This document shows, piece after piece, positions 24,788-32,932 of a stretch of DNA of 64,000 bases. The notes under the pieces were generated by a model, which saw only the letters and a program-made list of their open reading frames with translations, did no database searches and was not told where the DNA came from. The position numbers and the translations under genes were made by a program. Source of the stretch: Bin87 sp965232895. Lineage in GTDB: Bacteria > Chloroflexota > Dehalococcoidia > Lucifugimonadales > UBA3495. The stretch spans positions 1,178,001-1,242,000 of the forward strand of contig OZ247430.1 of assembly GCA_965232895.1 (NCBI GenBank). Reading direction: 5' to 3'. Within the stretch, counting starts at the first letter, position 1. Every line of letters begins with the position of its first letter.

Positions 24788-26359
24788 ATGAAGTACGACG
24801 TTATCGTGGTTGGAGGCGGCGCGGCCGGCTCCACGCTGGCCAGCCGGCTGGCGGAGGATTCGAATACATCGGTGCTGCTGCTGGAGGCCGGCAACGACTA
24901 TCCGGACCCGGCCGTCCTGCCGGACGATGTGAAGTTTGGCGGCACTCGGTACGCGGAAGCTCAGGACTCCATCCACAACTGGGCGCTGCGGGGAACCATC
25001 ACCGAGGAGCAGGGCGAAATCCACGTGGCCCAGGGCAAGGTGATCGGCGGCGGGTCGTCCATCAACGGCCAGGCGATGCAGCGCGGTTTCCCCGAGGACT
25101 TCGACGACTGGGCCGCCCGGGGCAACGATGAGTGGTCCTACGACAAGGTTCTGCCCTTCTATCGCAAGATGGAAAACGACATGGACATCCAGGACGACTA
25201 CCACGGCTCGGACGGCCCGATGCCGGTGCGCCGCCGGATAACCGGTACGTGGGCTGACATCCAGAAAGCGTTCTACGACGCCTGCCTGGCCGAGGGCTAC
25301 CCCGCCGTGGAGGACACCAACGGGCCGAACCCCACCGGCGTGGGCGTGTCGCCGACCAACAATCTGGGCGGCATCCGGATGAGCGCGGCCATGACGCACC
25401 TCAACCCGATGCGGCACCGGCTCAACCTGACGGTGCGGGGCAACGTGTACGTGCGCCGGGTCCTGTTCGAGGGCAACAAAGCCGTCGGCGTCGAGGCCTC
25501 CAGCGGAGGCGAGATCTTCACTGTCGAGGCTGATCGGGTGGTGCTCAGCAGCGGGGCGATCCGCTCACCCCAGTTGCTGATGCTGTCCGGCGTCGGCCCT
25601 CGGGAACACCTGCAGCAATTTGGCATCCCCGTGATCCACGACAGCCCGGGCGTCGGCCAGGGATTGTGGAACCACCTGAGCGTCCATATCACCTATAAGG
25701 TGAAGGATGGAAAGACGCTGACGGGCGACCTGGACGCGCCGCACTTCGGCCTGCACTACTCTGGCGGGGCGGGCTACACCAACGACATGGTGCTGCGGAG
25801 CAGTACGGTGGTGGACGAGCGGGAAGAGAAGGTCGCCGGTGTGCGGACCCGTTACAACACCGGGGACGTCCCGCCGGAACGCGCGGCGCGGATTTCGTGC
25901 ACCCTGGGACTGCCCGACGGATCGGGGTTTGTGAAGTTGCAGTCATCCGATCCCGACGTGCAACCGGAGTTCAACTACCAGTACCTGCGTCATCCCAACG
26001 ACGCCAAGCGCATCCGGGAGGGCATTCGATTTGGCGCGCGGATGCTGGAGTCGGACGCTTTCGCGGACGTGTACGACTTCCGGATCAACCCGCCGGATGA
26101 CATCCTGAACAACGACGACGCTCTGGACCGTTGGGCGCGGGAGACGGTGGGCACGGCGCGGCACGTTTCCGGCACCTGCCGGATGGGGCCGGACGCCGAC
26201 GCCATGGCCGTGACTGACCAGTATTGCCGGGTGCGTGGCGTGGACGGCCTTTGGGTCGTCGACGCGTCGGTGATGCCTCGGGTCCCCCGTTCCGGTGGAA
26301 TTCATCCCACCGTCATCATGGTGGGAGAACGCGTGGCTGATTGGGTCGCGGCTGGCTAG
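24788..26359 (+). CDS. GMC-family FAD oxidoreductase (choline/alcohol dehydrogenase-like)
   Basis: The start is ATG 24788 after AGGAGGACGC; an in-frame ATG 21 bases upstream sits before this site. The 523-residue protein has the FAD-binding VIVVGGGAAGSTLASRL at the N-terminus, the GMC signature 1 region with GKVIGGGSSINGQAMQRG (about 85-102), signature 2 SGAIRSPQLLMLSGVGP (about 255-271) and the C-terminal HVSGTCRMG...VDGLWVVDASVMPR with active-site histidines (HVSGT and GIHPT). GMC enzymes oxidise alcohols or sugars using FAD. The substrate cannot be read from the sequence. Length is normal. The hairpin at 26391-26420 is probably its terminator. Confidence 0.88.
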   Translation: MKYDVIVVGGGAAGSTLASRLAEDSNTSVLLLEAGNDYPDPAVLPDDVKFGGTRYAEAQDSIHNWALRGTITEEQGEIHVAQGKVIGGGSSINGQAMQRGFPEDFDDWAARGNDEWSYDKVLPFYRKMENDMDIQDDYHGSDGPMPVRRRITGTWADIQKAFYDACLAEGYPAVEDTNGPNPTGVGVSPTNNLGGIRMSAAMTHLNPMRHRLNLTVRGNVYVRRVLFEGNKAVGVEASSGGEIFTVEADRVVLSSGAIRSPQLLMLSGVGPREHLQQFGIPVIHDSPGVGQGLWNHLSVHITYKVKDGKTLTGDLDAPHFGLHYSGGAGYTNDMVLRSSTVVDEREEKVAGVRTRYNTGDVPPERAARISCTLGLPDGSGFVKLQSSDPDVQPEFNYQYLRHPNDAKRIREGIRFGARMLESDAFADVYDFRINPPDDILNNDDALDRWARETVGTARHVSGTCRMGPDADAMAVTDQYCRVRGVDGLWVVDASVMPRVPRSGGIHPTVIMVGERVADWVAAG

Positions 26360-26390
26360 TTCTTCACGTCGCCGCAACCGTGGGGAAACT

Positions 26391-26420
26391 ATCGACCCGG
26401 ACCTATTCGTCCGGGTCGAT
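26391..26420 (+). terminator. Hairpin after the GMC oxidoreductase gene
   Basis: A perfect 12-bp inverted repeat (26391-26402 and 26409-26420) with a 6-base loop lies 32 bases after the stop codon. No T-run follows, so it may act as a weak or factor-assisted terminator or as a 3'-end stabiliser. Confidence 0.5.
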
Positions 26421-26533
26421 CACTATGTCAGGGTGAGTGTCGACGCCGTAGCAGGCGAAGATGGCGTCAATTGCGCCATGTCGGCGCCGGGATAGCGTTT
26501 ATTTCAACCCGAGGACCCATCGGTAGAGCACGA

Positions 26534-27004
26534 TTAACTGCCTGGCGGAGGATCGTTGAATTCACGCCCTTCCGCTTGCGCCCGGGCGCGGGCTTCGTTC
26601 CAAGCCTGCCAGCGCTTGCGTTCAGCAGCGGCTCCTTCGGCCAGACCTTCGGCCAGACCTTCGGCTAGACCTTCGGCTAGACCTTCCGCCCTTAATTCGA
26701 TCATCTCCCGTCGTCGCCTTTCCCTATCCTTGCCGATTTGCGACAAAGCGTAAAACAATCTGATGCCTCCTTCTGCCAGAACAGCAACGATACCGTAAGA
26801 AATGGCGCCCAGGCTTGCCATTGCTGCGACCGTATCCCAGTCCTCCCAGAACCGAGTTTGACCTACCCAGAGCCACGTCATGAACGCGGCGCCAAACGGC
26901 GAGGCCGCAAAGTGCCTGACTTGCCAGCTTTCCGACTGTACAAGCCATTCCCAGAGGTGGCGAGGTATCGCCTTGATACCGTCGCAAACACCACGCCACG
27001 TCAT
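26534..27004 (-). CDS. Small membrane protein with tandem AEGL repeats
   Basis: The 156-residue protein has one or two membrane segments (FMTWLWVGQTRF and VAAMASLGAISYGIVAVLA, about residues 38-80). A charged helix ending in RERRRREMIELR follows, then five AEGL/AEGA tetrapeptides (about 105-125) encoded by 12-base tandem units, and an Ala/Arg/Glu-rich tail. The tail should form a continuous coiled coil. No family is recognised. A second protein with the same plan (two membrane segments, tetrapeptide EEGR repeats, charged tail) lies at 60855-61337, which suggests a recurring genome family in which the repeat acts as an adjustable-length rod. Confidence 0.55.
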   Translation of the reverse strand: MTWRGVCDGIKAIPRHLWEWLVQSESWQVRHFAASPFGAAFMTWLWVGQTRFWEDWDTVAAMASLGAISYGIVAVLAEGGIRLFYALSQIGKDRERRRREMIELRAEGLAEGLAEGLAEGLAEGAAAERKRWQAWNEARARAQAEGREFNDPPPGS

Positions 27005-27030
27005 GGTTTGATTTTACTATGGAAAGGCTC

Positions 27031-28470
27031 TCACTCCAAATTCGGCCAGACGCCCCGACTGGGAGAGACGGCCTCGTATGCATTGGCGATGCGGAACAAG
27101 TTGCCCTCTTCCCACGGACGGCCGATGAACTGCAGGCCGATGGGAAGTCCCAGTTCGCTGAACCCGCAGGGCACGGTGATGGCCGGGAAGCCCGTGGCGT
27201 TCATGGGGCTGGTGTTGCGCGACACGTGGCCGGAGCCGGGCCCGCGCACCTTCTGGCGGCCACCTTCCACGTCCAGCGTGTCGGCGTCGATGCGCGGAGC
27301 CGGCAGCGGCGTGGTCGGCGTGATCAGGAAGTCCACGTCCTGCAGGACGCGGGCGTGTTCCTCCTTGATGATGCGTTGGACCCTCATGGCCTTGGAATAG
27401 TCGCGGCCGAGCACAAACTGGCCGGCCAGGGTGCGGTACAGGGTATCGGGACCGTAGTCTTCCCGGCTGGCCTCGATGTATGGCTCGTGGGTGACCACGC
27501 TGTCGGCCATGCTGGAGAAGCGCAGCGCGCCAGCGTATTGCATGCTGGGGACGCTGACCTCGCGGGTGGCGACCCCCAATTCCTCCAGGGCCGCGATGGC
27601 GCGGCGAACCGCCTCCTCCACCTCAGGGTCGAGGTGGTCGTAGTAGTAGTTCGACGGAATGCCCATGGTCAGCCCGCTGATCCCGCGCTCCATGATCAGG
27701 GCGTAGTCGTCCACCGTAACCGGAACCGTGCTGGGATCCAATGGGTCGTAGCCGGCGATGGCCTGCAGGACCAGGGCGCTGTCCCGTACGGAGCGGGTCA
27801 TGGGCCCGATGTGGTCGCCGTTGAAGCTGGTCACCAGCAGCCCGCGCTGGCTGACCCGCCCGAAGGTCTGCTTGAGACCGACAACACCGCAGAAAGCGCC
27901 GGGCAGGCGCACGGAACCGCCCAGGTCGGTTCCCAGGGAGGCGAAGGTGACGCCGGCGGCCACGTTGGCGCCGCCGCCCCCGCTGGAGCCGCCGGGGATG
28001 TGGTCCACGTTCCAGGGGTTGTGCACCGCGCCGTAGTGCGGGTTATTGGAGGTGGCGCCGGCGGCGAACTCCTCCAGGTTTTCCTTGCCGATGATGATGG
28101 CGCCGGCGGCCTTGCACCTGCGGACTACCTCGGCGTCCTCATCGGGGACGTTGTCTCGCAGCACCTTGGTACCCACGGTGGTCGTGATGCCGCCGGTGGC
28201 GATGTTGTCCTTGATACCGATGGGGATGCCGTGGAGCGGACCCAGGTACTCGCCACGGGACAGGGCTTCCTCCGCCTGTTCGGCCTGGGCGAGGGCCTGT
28301 TCACGCATGATGTTGATGAAGGAATTGAGCGTGGGTTGGCGGCGCTCGGCTTCGGCCAGCGCCGCCTCGGTGAGGTCAACGGGAGAGACCTCCCGGGCCT
28401 GGATCAGCGGGGCGACTTCGGAGATGGTCAACTTGAGCAAGTCGGAATCAGGCATCGGCTTGTCCTCCAT
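27031..28470 (-). CDS. Amidase-signature hydrolase (GatA-like)
   Basis: The 479-residue protein carries the amidase signature: catalytic Lys in HGIPIGIKDNIA (about 78-89), the Gly/Ser stretch PGGSSGGGGANVAAG (about 157-171) with the cis-Ser, and the nucleophile Ser region DLGGSVRLPGAFCG. It could be the A subunit of a tRNA amidotransferase or a stand-alone amidase or hydrolase. The adjacent tiny gene upstream looks GatC/AtzG-like, but no GatB is present, which favours a metabolic amidase. ATG 28470 overlaps that gene; ATG 28455 is an alternative start. A second amidase of the same superfamily is at 61385-62803. Confidence 0.85.
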   Translation of the reverse strand: MEDKPMPDSDLLKLTISEVAPLIQAREVSPVDLTEAALAEAERRQPTLNSFINIMREQALAQAEQAEEALSRGEYLGPLHGIPIGIKDNIATGGITTTVGTKVLRDNVPDEDAEVVRRCKAAGAIIIGKENLEEFAAGATSNNPHYGAVHNPWNVDHIPGGSSGGGGANVAAGVTFASLGTDLGGSVRLPGAFCGVVGLKQTFGRVSQRGLLVTSFNGDHIGPMTRSVRDSALVLQAIAGYDPLDPSTVPVTVDDYALIMERGISGLTMGIPSNYYYDHLDPEVEEAVRRAIAALEELGVATREVSVPSMQYAGALRFSSMADSVVTHEPYIEASREDYGPDTLYRTLAGQFVLGRDYSKAMRVQRIIKEEHARVLQDVDFLITPTTPLPAPRIDADTLDVEGGRQKVRGPGSGHVSRNTSPMNATGFPAITVPCGFSELGLPIGLQFIGRPWEEGNLFRIANAYEAVSPSRGVWPNLE

Positions 28471-28648
28471 CGGCTGGCCTCAGCAGGCGCGCGGACATGA
28501 CGTCGGACAGGTCAAGGTCGCGCAGGTTCTGCAGCTCGGTCAGGTAGTTTTCCAGCTCGGGTTTGACCAGCGCCAATTCGGCGTCGGACAACTCGAACCC
28601 GCCGTATTCGGCGATGATTCGCTTCATGGTTTCGTCGGAAATCGGCAT
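28448..28648 (-). CDS. GatC/AtzG-like small helical partner of the amidase
   Basis: About 66 residues from ATG 28648 (preceded by GAGGTG; a longer frame from 28666 has no better site). The sequence is all-helical: DETMKRIIAEYGGFELSD, a second helix with LALVKPELENYLTELQNL, then LDLSDV. This size and the position directly before an amidase with a 23-base overlap match GatC-like or AtzG-like subunits, which stabilise the amidase. Identity is by size, context and helix pattern only. Confidence 0.5.
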   Translation of the reverse strand: MPISDETMKRIIAEYGGFELSDAELALVKPELENYLTELQNLRDLDLSDVMSARLLRPADGGQADA

Positions 28649-28773
28649 TGACCACACCTCGCGCACGTTCGAGATTGGGCGCGAGTGTACCTACCGCGCC
28701 GCGCCGAGGCAAGGAAATGTTTGAGGGCGGAACCCGGCACGGGGTTGGTTTGAGCATGCGCTTCAGCCGACCG

Positions 28774-28904
28774 CAGGGCCTGTGCAAAGTCGCTTCATTC
28801 GCTCATGGTGAGCCTGTCGAACCATCCACCGATTTGCAGAAGTATCCTTCGACAAGCTCAGGATGAGCGGTAAAGGGCTATAAGGCGACTTTGCACAGGC
28901 CCTG
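28774..28904. mobile_element. MITE with 20-bp perfect TIRs and 9-bp target duplication
   Basis: The left end 28774-28793 and right end 28885-28904 are exact 20-bp inverted repeats beginning CAGGGCCTGTGCAAAG. They are directly flanked by the 9-base repeat AGCCGACCG (28765-28773 and 28905-28913), the mark of transposition. The 131-bp unit encodes no protein. Its interior has inverted pieces (CTCATGGTGAGCCTG and CAAGCTCAGGATGAG). A related end (CAGGGCCTTTTCAAAG) occurs at 56697-56714, so the family is dispersed. Confidence 0.85.
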
Positions 28905-28922
28905 AGCCGACCGCGTTTCAGA

Positions 28923-28952
28923 TTGCCGCCCTCTTTTTGCGTGTGCTATACT
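28923..28952 (+). promoter_or_regulatory. Promoter of the rpsB operon
   Basis: TTGCCG (28923-28928), an 18-base spacer and TATACT (28947-28952) preceded by TG (extended -10) form a sigma-70-type promoter 44 bases before the rpsB start. It lies only 18 bases beyond the right end of the MITE. Confidence 0.65.
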
Positions 28953-28995
28953 CACGCCCGATCTCGCGCCAAACTAGGAGAGAGGCAAACAGCTT

Positions 28996-29871
28996 ATGGT
29001 ACAAGCCCCGGAACGCCCGGCGGAAAGCGCGATGAACGCGGCTCCCGCTCTCGAACCGATCACGATGAAGTCCCTGCTGGAGGCCGGCGTCCACTTCGGT
29101 CACCAGACCAGACGGTGGAATCCGCGTATGCGCCGCTACATATTCACGCAGCGCAACGGGATTCACATCATCGACCTGCAGCAGACGATGGGGCTGATCA
29201 ACGACGCATATCGGGCGATGGTGGAATTGGCCGCCAACGGTGGCAAGGTCCTGTTCGTCGGTACCAAGAAGCAGGCCCAGGACGTGATTGCTTCCGAAGC
29301 TGAGCGCACCGACCAGTGGTACGTGAACCAGCGCTGGCTGGGCGGCACGCTGACCAACTTCCAGACCATCAAGGGTCGTATCGACCACATGAAGCGTCTG
29401 CAGGAACAGCGGGACACGGGATACCTGGCGCGGCTGCCCAAGAAGGAAACGGTGCGACTTACGCACACCCTGGACAAGCTCGAAAAGTACTTCACCGGTC
29501 TCCGAAACATGGACCGGCTGCCTTCCGCTCTCTTCGTGATTGACATTGGCAAAGAGGATATCTGCATCGCGGAAGCGCGCCGGCTCAACATCCCCATCTT
29601 TGCGATTGTTGACACCGACTGCGATCCGGGCCAGGTTACCCACGCGGTGCCCGGCAACGACGACGCGGTTCGGTCCATCCGACTGATCACCGGACGTATG
29701 GCCTCAGCCATTGAAGAAGGTCAGGCGCAGCGGGAAGCCCTGCAAATTGCGCAGACCGAGGCGACGGAAACTGAAGGGGAAGAAGGCGACGAGGATGTTC
29801 GGCCTTTCAGCAACACCGTGACGCTGGAAGAGCTTGGGCAGATGATGTCCGCTCGTCCCCTCGAGACGTAG
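28996..29871 (+). CDS. rpsB: 30S ribosomal protein S2
   Basis: The 291-residue protein contains the S2 core: LLEAGVHFGHQTRRWNPRMR, FVGTKKQAQ, NQRWLGGTLTNFQTI and IPIFAIVDTDCDPGQV. Start ATG 28996 follows AGGAGAGAGG. It has an N-terminal extension of about 20 residues before the usual start (TMKSLLEAGVHFG) and an acidic C-terminal tail (EGEEGDEDVR). It assembles on the 30S subunit and binds S1 in many bacteria. First gene of the rpsB-tsf-pyrH-frr-uppS-cdsA-dxr-rseP block, which keeps the classical bacterial order. Confidence 0.97.
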   Translation: MVQAPERPAESAMNAAPALEPITMKSLLEAGVHFGHQTRRWNPRMRRYIFTQRNGIHIIDLQQTMGLINDAYRAMVELAANGGKVLFVGTKKQAQDVIASEAERTDQWYVNQRWLGGTLTNFQTIKGRIDHMKRLQEQRDTGYLARLPKKETVRLTHTLDKLEKYFTGLRNMDRLPSALFVIDIGKEDICIAEARRLNIPIFAIVDTDCDPGQVTHAVPGNDDAVRSIRLITGRMASAIEEGQAQREALQIAQTEATETEGEEGDEDVRPFSNTVTLEELGQMMSARPLET

Positions 29872-29924
29872 CCGGCTCTCCCTGACCAATCGCCAGACCG
29901 CATTATCCACAGGAGGCGCAAAAG

Positions 29925-30431
29925 TTGCCTGCAGTAACCGTTGAACTGATCAAGAGCCTGCGCGAACAGACCGGCGCCGGCATCAGTGATTGCAAGCAAG
30001 CTCTGGAGGACAACGGCGGAAACCTGGAGCAGGCCATGGCAGCCCTCCGCCAGAAAGGGTTCGAACAGGCCGCCAAACGAGCCGACCGCGAAACCTCGCA
30101 GGGGTTGGTCGAGTCGTATATCCACACCGGTGGCAGGGTCGGAGCATTGGTGCAGTTGGGGTGCGAAACTGACTTTGTGGCGCGCACCGACGAGTTCCGC
30201 ACCTTGGCGCACGACATCGCCATGCAGGTGGCGGCCATGTCGCCGGTGTACCTGAACGAAGAGGACAAGGATGAGGGCGACGATCGCCCCGCCGCCCAGG
30301 TGTGCTTGATGCAGCAGCCGTTCATCAAGGACGGGTCGAGGACCCTCGCGGACCTGGTGCGGGAAACGGCTGCGCAGACCGGCGAAAACGTGCGTATCGT
30401 CAGCTTCCGCAGGCTGGCGCTTGGAGAGTAA
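29925..30431 (+). CDS. tsf: Translation elongation factor Ts (short form)
   Basis: The start is a TTG at 29925, 8 bases after AGGAGG. The 168-residue protein has the N-terminal module LIKSLREQTGAGISDCKQALEDNGGNLEQAM and the EF-Tu-contact region SYIHTGGRVGALVQLGCETDFVARTDEF. It lacks the second core subdomain of the ~280-residue E. coli protein, as in other short EF-Ts proteins. It recharges EF-Tu with GTP in the cytosol. It sits 53 bases after rpsB, the usual pairing. Confidence 0.95.
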   Translation: MPAVTVELIKSLREQTGAGISDCKQALEDNGGNLEQAMAALRQKGFEQAAKRADRETSQGLVESYIHTGGRVGALVQLGCETDFVARTDEFRTLAHDIAMQVAAMSPVYLNEEDKDEGDDRPAAQVCLMQQPFIKDGSRTLADLVRETAAQTGENVRIVSFRRLALGE

Positions 30432-30486
30432 AGAACCAAGCGAAAACGGCATCGCTCCCAGGTTGATGCTGCGTCGGGTTTAACAA

Positions 30487-31245
30487 ATGGGTTCCGCCAG
30501 CATCAATGGAGAAACGGTCTATCGCCGCGTCCTTTTGAAGGTCAGCGGCGAATCTTTACAGGGGTCGGGTCCGGATACGATTGATCCCGAGGCGGTGGCC
30601 TACATCGCGGACCAGATAATCGATGCCCACTCCCGGGGTGTGGAAGTGGCGGCGGTGGTGGGTGGCGGCAACATCTGGCGCGGCTCGGCTGCCGAGCGAC
30701 GGGGCATGGAACGGTCCACCGCGGATTACGCCGGCATGGTGGCGACCATCATCAACGGCCTGGCTTTGCAGGACGCTTTGGAGCGACGGGGGATCACCAC
30801 CAGGACACAGTCAGCGTTGCCGATTCAAGCCGTTGCCGAGCCTTATATCCGGCGCCGGGCCATCCGTCACCTGGAAAAGGGAAGGGTGGTGCTGTTTTGC
30901 GCCGGGGCCGGCAACCCCTACATGTCCACCGACACGGCCTCCGCGCTCCGTGCCCTGGAAGTGGGCGCGGAAGTTCTGCTGATGGCGAAAAATGGCGTCG
31001 ATGGGGTATATGATTCGGATCCCAAGACCAATCCCGGCGCCGTGCGGTTCGGCAACCTGGAATACCTGGATGCAGTCAATCGCCGGCTGGAGGTCATGGA
31101 CTCCACCGCGATGACGCTGTGCATGGACAATGAGATGCCGATCATCGTGTTTGATATATTTGAGCGGGGCGCCATGGGCCGCATTCTTCAGGGGCATGTC
31201 GTGGGGACTACCATCGACGACGGTTCGCGGCGCAACGGAACATAG
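30487..31245 (+). CDS. pyrH: UMP kinase
   Basis: The 252-residue amino-acid-kinase-fold enzyme phosphorylates UMP to UDP. Visible motifs: VLLKVSGESL near the N-terminus, VVGGGNIWRG (about 57-66), STDTASALRALEVGAEVLLMAK and NGVDGVYDSDP (uridylate-kinase loop). Position between tsf and frr is the standard arrangement. The region before the ATG at 30487 has no obvious ribosome site, so it may depend on translation through from tsf. Length fits the family (about 240 residues). Confidence 0.95.
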   Translation: MGSASINGETVYRRVLLKVSGESLQGSGPDTIDPEAVAYIADQIIDAHSRGVEVAAVVGGGNIWRGSAAERRGMERSTADYAGMVATIINGLALQDALERRGITTRTQSALPIQAVAEPYIRRRAIRHLEKGRVVLFCAGAGNPYMSTDTASALRALEVGAEVLLMAKNGVDGVYDSDPKTNPGAVRFGNLEYLDAVNRRLEVMDSTAMTLCMDNEMPIIVFDIFERGAMGRILQGHVVGTTIDDGSRRNGT

Positions 31246-31292
31246 AACGAAAACCACCAGCTAAAGACGCTCAGCCGAAAAGGAGGGACCAA

Positions 31293-31898
31293 ATGCCCGA
31301 TCGCAACAACCGAGGCAACAGCGGCGATCAGGATGGGCCGACCATGGAGGCCGTGCTGGCCGAAGCGGAGCGCAAAATGGGTCAATCGATTGAAGCGATG
31401 CGCCGCGACATCAGCACGCTCCGAACGGGGCGGGCAACGCCGTCGCTGATCGAAGACCTGTCGGTCGACTACTATGGCTCACCCACACCTCTCAAACAGA
31501 TTGCCTCCATATCGGCGCCCGATGCCCGGGCCATCATGGTGCAGCCGTGGGATCGGCAGGCGTTGCGCGACATCGAGCGGAGCCTGACCCAGTCCGAAAT
31601 GGGGTTCAATCCCTCCAACGACGGCAACGTGATCACCGTTCCCATCCCGCCTCTGACCCAGGAACGACGCCAGGAAATGGTGCGCCTGTTGAAGCGCAAG
31701 GCCGAGGACAGCAAGGTGGCGGTCCGAAACGTCCGGCGCGAAGGCGTGGACTCCCTGCGCAAAATGGAGCGGGACAAGTCGATCTCTCAGGATGAGAACC
31801 GGCGGAGCCAGGACACGTTGCAAAAGACCACCGATGCTCACATCAAGACCATCGACGAGGTGGCGGCGACTAAGGAAGGGGAAATCATGGAAGTGTAG
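31293..31898 (+). CDS. frr: Ribosome recycling factor
   Basis: The 201-residue protein starts at ATG 31293 behind AAGGAGG. It shows the RRF core: M..SIEAMRRDISTLRTGRA, the YYGSPTPLKQIASIS strand, NDGNVITVPIPPLTQERR and the C-terminal helices with VAVRNVRREG. It splits post-termination ribosomes together with EF-G. It has a ~15-residue N-terminal extension over the typical 185. It is followed by a 246-base gap before uppS with no gene in it. Confidence 0.95.
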   Translation: MPDRNNRGNSGDQDGPTMEAVLAEAERKMGQSIEAMRRDISTLRTGRATPSLIEDLSVDYYGSPTPLKQIASISAPDARAIMVQPWDRQALRDIERSLTQSEMGFNPSNDGNVITVPIPPLTQERRQEMVRLLKRKAEDSKVAVRNVRREGVDSLRKMERDKSISQDENRRSQDTLQKTTDAHIKTIDEVAATKEGEIMEV

Positions 31899-32144
31899 CT
31901 TCCGCCTGAAATGCCTGGCGCATGCGCTGGCGCATTCCTTCAGCACCGTTGGACGCCCGCCATATCCGGGGCCTCGTCCCCATGAGAACCGATAGGCGGG
32001 CGCAAGTTTGCCCGAACACCGTGGGCATTGCCCCCACACTCGAATCTTCGGCAAGCGCAGTCGCCCCCGCAGCGAACTCTGCCGGACCGGCGTGTACGCG
32101 AGCCATCCCAACACCTTGACCGCCCTCTGTCTGCGAACTTTTTC

Positions 32145-32927
32145 ATGTCACATAACTCGGACCTGCCCAACGTCGAAAACTCGCCACCGGCCTCCGGCGT
32201 GGACGCCGGCGTCGATATGGTCCCACGCCACGTGGCCATCATCATGGACGGCAATGGACGCTGGGCTGAGCGGCAGGGCCTCCCGCGCAAGGCGGGTCAC
32301 CGGCGCGGCGTGAGCAATATCCGGCAGGTCGTCGAGTTGCTGGCGCAACGTGGCATCCGGGTGGTCACGCTCTACGCCTTTTCGACGGAAAACTGGCGAA
32401 GGCCCAATGATGAAGTGGACAGCCTGATGGCCATCCTGGCGGAAGAAATCGAGCCGCAAACCCGGGAACTTCACAAGGCCGGCGTCAGGTTGGTGCACCT
32501 GGGAGACATGAACCCGTTGGATTCTGCGCTCCAGGATGCGATTCGGCAGGCGCAGGCCATCACCGAGCACAATGCCGGGATCACGGTTAACATCGCCTTC
32601 AACTATGGCGGCCGCGACGAGATACTGCAGGCGGTCCGGCGGATGCTGGCGGACGGAGTGCTTCCGGACGACGTGGACGAATCGCTGTTCGCCCGCTACC
32701 TGTACACGGACGGTTGCCCGGATCCCGACCTGATAATCCGGACCGGAGGCGAGCAGCGCCTCAGCAATTTTCTCATCTGGCAGGCGGCCTACAGTGAGTA
32801 TTACCACACGCCGGCGCTTTGGCCGGATCTGGATGCGGCAGAGTTGGATCGCGCGCTGAGCGCCTACGGTCAACGGCAGAGGCGGTTCGGCTCCCTGGCT
32901 GTCCAGGACCATCCTTCCGGAGCGTAA
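32145..32927 (+). CDS. uppS: Undecaprenyl diphosphate synthase (cis-prenyltransferase)
   Basis: From ATG 32145 the protein has 260 residues: HVAIIMDGNGRWA (catalytic Asp in MDGNGRWA), HRRGV, YAFSTENWRRP, the GDM..L region, NIAFNYGGRDEI and DLIIRTGGEQRLSNFLIWQ. These are all conserved cis-prenyltransferase regions. The product is the C55 lipid carrier used for cell-wall and O-antigen precursors. An upstream in-frame start at 32028 would add 39 unconserved residues and is rejected. It shares a near-abutting junction with cdsA. Confidence 0.95.
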   Translation: MSHNSDLPNVENSPPASGVDAGVDMVPRHVAIIMDGNGRWAERQGLPRKAGHRRGVSNIRQVVELLAQRGIRVVTLYAFSTENWRRPNDEVDSLMAILAEEIEPQTRELHKAGVRLVHLGDMNPLDSALQDAIRQAQAITEHNAGITVNIAFNYGGRDEILQAVRRMLADGVLPDDVDESLFARYLYTDGCPDPDLIIRTGGEQRLSNFLIWQAAYSEYYHTPALWPDLDAAELDRALSAYGQRQRRFGSLAVQDHPSGA

Positions 32928-32932
32928 AGCGG

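Noticed and set aside
27019..28500. 493-codon plus-strand frame opposite the amidase
   Set aside because: Low-complexity Val/Gly/His composition and exact antisense position to the amidase-signature gene.
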